Source of the DNA: Myxocyprinus asiaticus
Lineage: Eukaryota; Chordata; Actinopteri; Cypriniformes; Catostomidae
Direction of reading: 5' to 3'
Length of the DNA stretch: 64,000 nucleotides
Assembly (NCBI RefSeq): GCF_019703515.2
Contig: NC_059373.1
Span: 15,946,281 to 16,010,280, forward strand
This document shows positions 62,606 through 64,000 of the stretch, piece by piece. Both the position numbers and the translations under genes were made by a program. Position 1 is the first letter of the stretch. Every line of letters begins with the position of its first letter. A model generated the notes under the pieces. It had not been told where the DNA came from, searched no databases, and saw only the letters and a list, made by a program, of their open reading frames with translations.

Positions 62606-64000
62606 GTCAGTGTCCCTGCCCTTGTTGTCTTGAAATGAAGAGAATTTCTTGGGCTCTTACTGAGAATCTCTATAGACATACCACTGTTGTTCTGTTCCTT
62701 GCACTAACCTTTAGAAACTTTTGTGTGATGCTTTAATTGTGATTTACATAAGCAGAATTTGCATAGTACCTTTTCAAAAGAATTCAATTAACCGGTTAAT
62801 GTTTTAAAATTTTAAATCTAGAAGATGGCTTTTTAGGTTGTAATGGGATGGGAATCAACAGGGACCTGACCATATGATGATACATTGTTATATGGGTCAT
62901 GTTACGATAATGTTGCCATATCTGTTTAGTTATTCAAAATTCTGATATTGTATTTTTTACAGCTTCTTGTTTCACCTTTATCTGCTTTAGACACTGGTGC
63001 TTAGCAGAGCTATATTCTTTACTTGTTATGAGTGTGAGTTTTGTTGAAAGAAGTAAATGATAGCCCTTTTCCACGACATGGTTCGTGTCCACGACAAAAG
63101 CTTGCTGGTCTCAATGCAGGAACCGATTACGTCAGGGGGTGAAGGGCGGTATAATGTTTTGTCACCAAAGTTTTCCCAAACAACAACAGTAGCTACCATC
63201 TGCAGCAAAGAGTACTTTGCTCTATAACAACAATAAAAAATAAAAAAAAAGCACTCACTTGCGATATGATCTTTACGGAGATCCGAGATAAACTAGAGAG
63301 ATCGCAAAGGGAAAAAAAATTGTCTATGAGAAGATACAGCACGAAATGAAGCACGTCGGGTTCAACTGGACAATTGACTAAATCAAACAAATTGAAAAAC
63401 ACTTAAGAGAGTGCAAGGACCTAAACAAAAGCGGTAGTCGACAGAGCAACAATGTTTTGGACTAGGACACTGACCAGCTTGCTATCTAACTGGGGCATTG
63501 AATTTAGTCAGTCACACTCGAGGTAAATGAAATGCTGGTGTACTCTGCAGTTGATCTCAGTAAGTTATTATATTTGCCAACTTTGTTAGCTTTCCATATA
63601 CTGTTGTTATCTTATTTTGTGGGTTGTTTTGTTCTGAAAGGCGATTTTTGACCAGCTACTCGCTAAGTTTGGCAGATCACGGCTATCTGTCAAGATAAGC
63701 GGTGGGATTCTCAAGACGTAAACATAATATTATATGCTATGGCAAAAATCCAAATAATTTTGGATTATCACTGCACCAATGTTGTTAATGATTCCACTGT
63801 TACAGTTTACAGAACTTAGCAAGTTAAGCCATAGTTCATACAAAATAATACATTACCTGTTGTCTTTAGCGTAGATGTCGCCTCTGAAAATCTGGAGCAA
63901 TGTAATAACGTTGGATTGCATTACTCCGTATGTTTAAAGGTGCAACGTAACAATTTTCATGTAATATTTGCCTTTTTCTTTTGCCAATTTGTGAACGGCT
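62606..64000 (+). other. nup153 intron 20, extending past the window
   Basis: No FG-coding open frame with splice sites is present. From about 63060 a sequence beginning CCCTTTTCCACGACATGG resembles the terminal repeat of the elements at 29049 and 46957 and may be a diverged relative. The remaining nup153 exons are expected to the right. Confidence 0.5.

Noticed and set aside
62606..64000. Final nup153 exon(s)
   Set aside because: No FG-rich or basic C-terminal coding segment with splice sites is present, so these must lie outside the window.

Overview
The window is teleost nuclear DNA and most likely comes from a cypriniform fish. It has AT-rich, intron-split genes with GT-AG splice sites. 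Introns and spacers are packed with short inverted-repeat DNA transposons, Tc1-like and hAT-like elements, tRNA- and 5S-rRNA-headed SINEs and long (AT)n, (CA)n and (GA)n tracts, as in cyprinid genomes. There are no bacterial, viral or organellar genes.

Four protein-coding genes can be reconstructed exon by exon. (1) rbm24 on the minus strand: four coding exons between 11967 and 2905, complete at 230 aa, encoding a muscle/heart RNA-binding protein. (2) stmnd1 on the minus strand: five coding exons between 20541 and 17887, encoding stathmin-domain-containing protein 1, with an unresolved reading phase at its last junction. (3) ptdss1 on the plus strand: thirteen coding exons from 23065 to 38475, complete at 465 aa, encoding phosphatidylserine synthase 1. 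(4) nup153 on the plus strand: twenty coding exons from 42400 to 62605, encoding a nuclear-pore basket protein. About 1,369 residues are present, and the C-terminal exon(s) lie beyond the window.

Layout: 1-2904 is rbm24 3'UTR and downstream sequence. The third rbm24 intron is about 7 kb and holds repeats plus repeat-poor blocks that could be enhancers. 11968-17886 is spacer between rbm24 and stmnd1. stmnd1 and ptdss1 are divergent and share a 2.5-kb spacer. ptdss1 introns are rich in transposons. 38476-42399 is ptdss1 3'UTR and spacer, and nup153 then fills the rest. The genes are unrelated in function, so the interest is positional: stmnd1, rbm24 and nup153 lie together on human chromosome 6p22, whereas human PTDSS1 is on 8q22.

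The most unusual observation concerns splice acceptors. Three ptdss1 acceptors (exons 3, 7 and 12) lie only 7-16 nt downstream of the terminus of three different DNA-transposon families, so their branch points must be transposon sequence. stmnd1 exon 4 shows the same arrangement and appears to have lost its first codons. Other notable items are a filled and an empty MITE site preserved side by side in a tandem duplication, three fused foldback elements, a MITE carrying two nested insertions, and two hAT-like elements with 8-bp target-site duplications.
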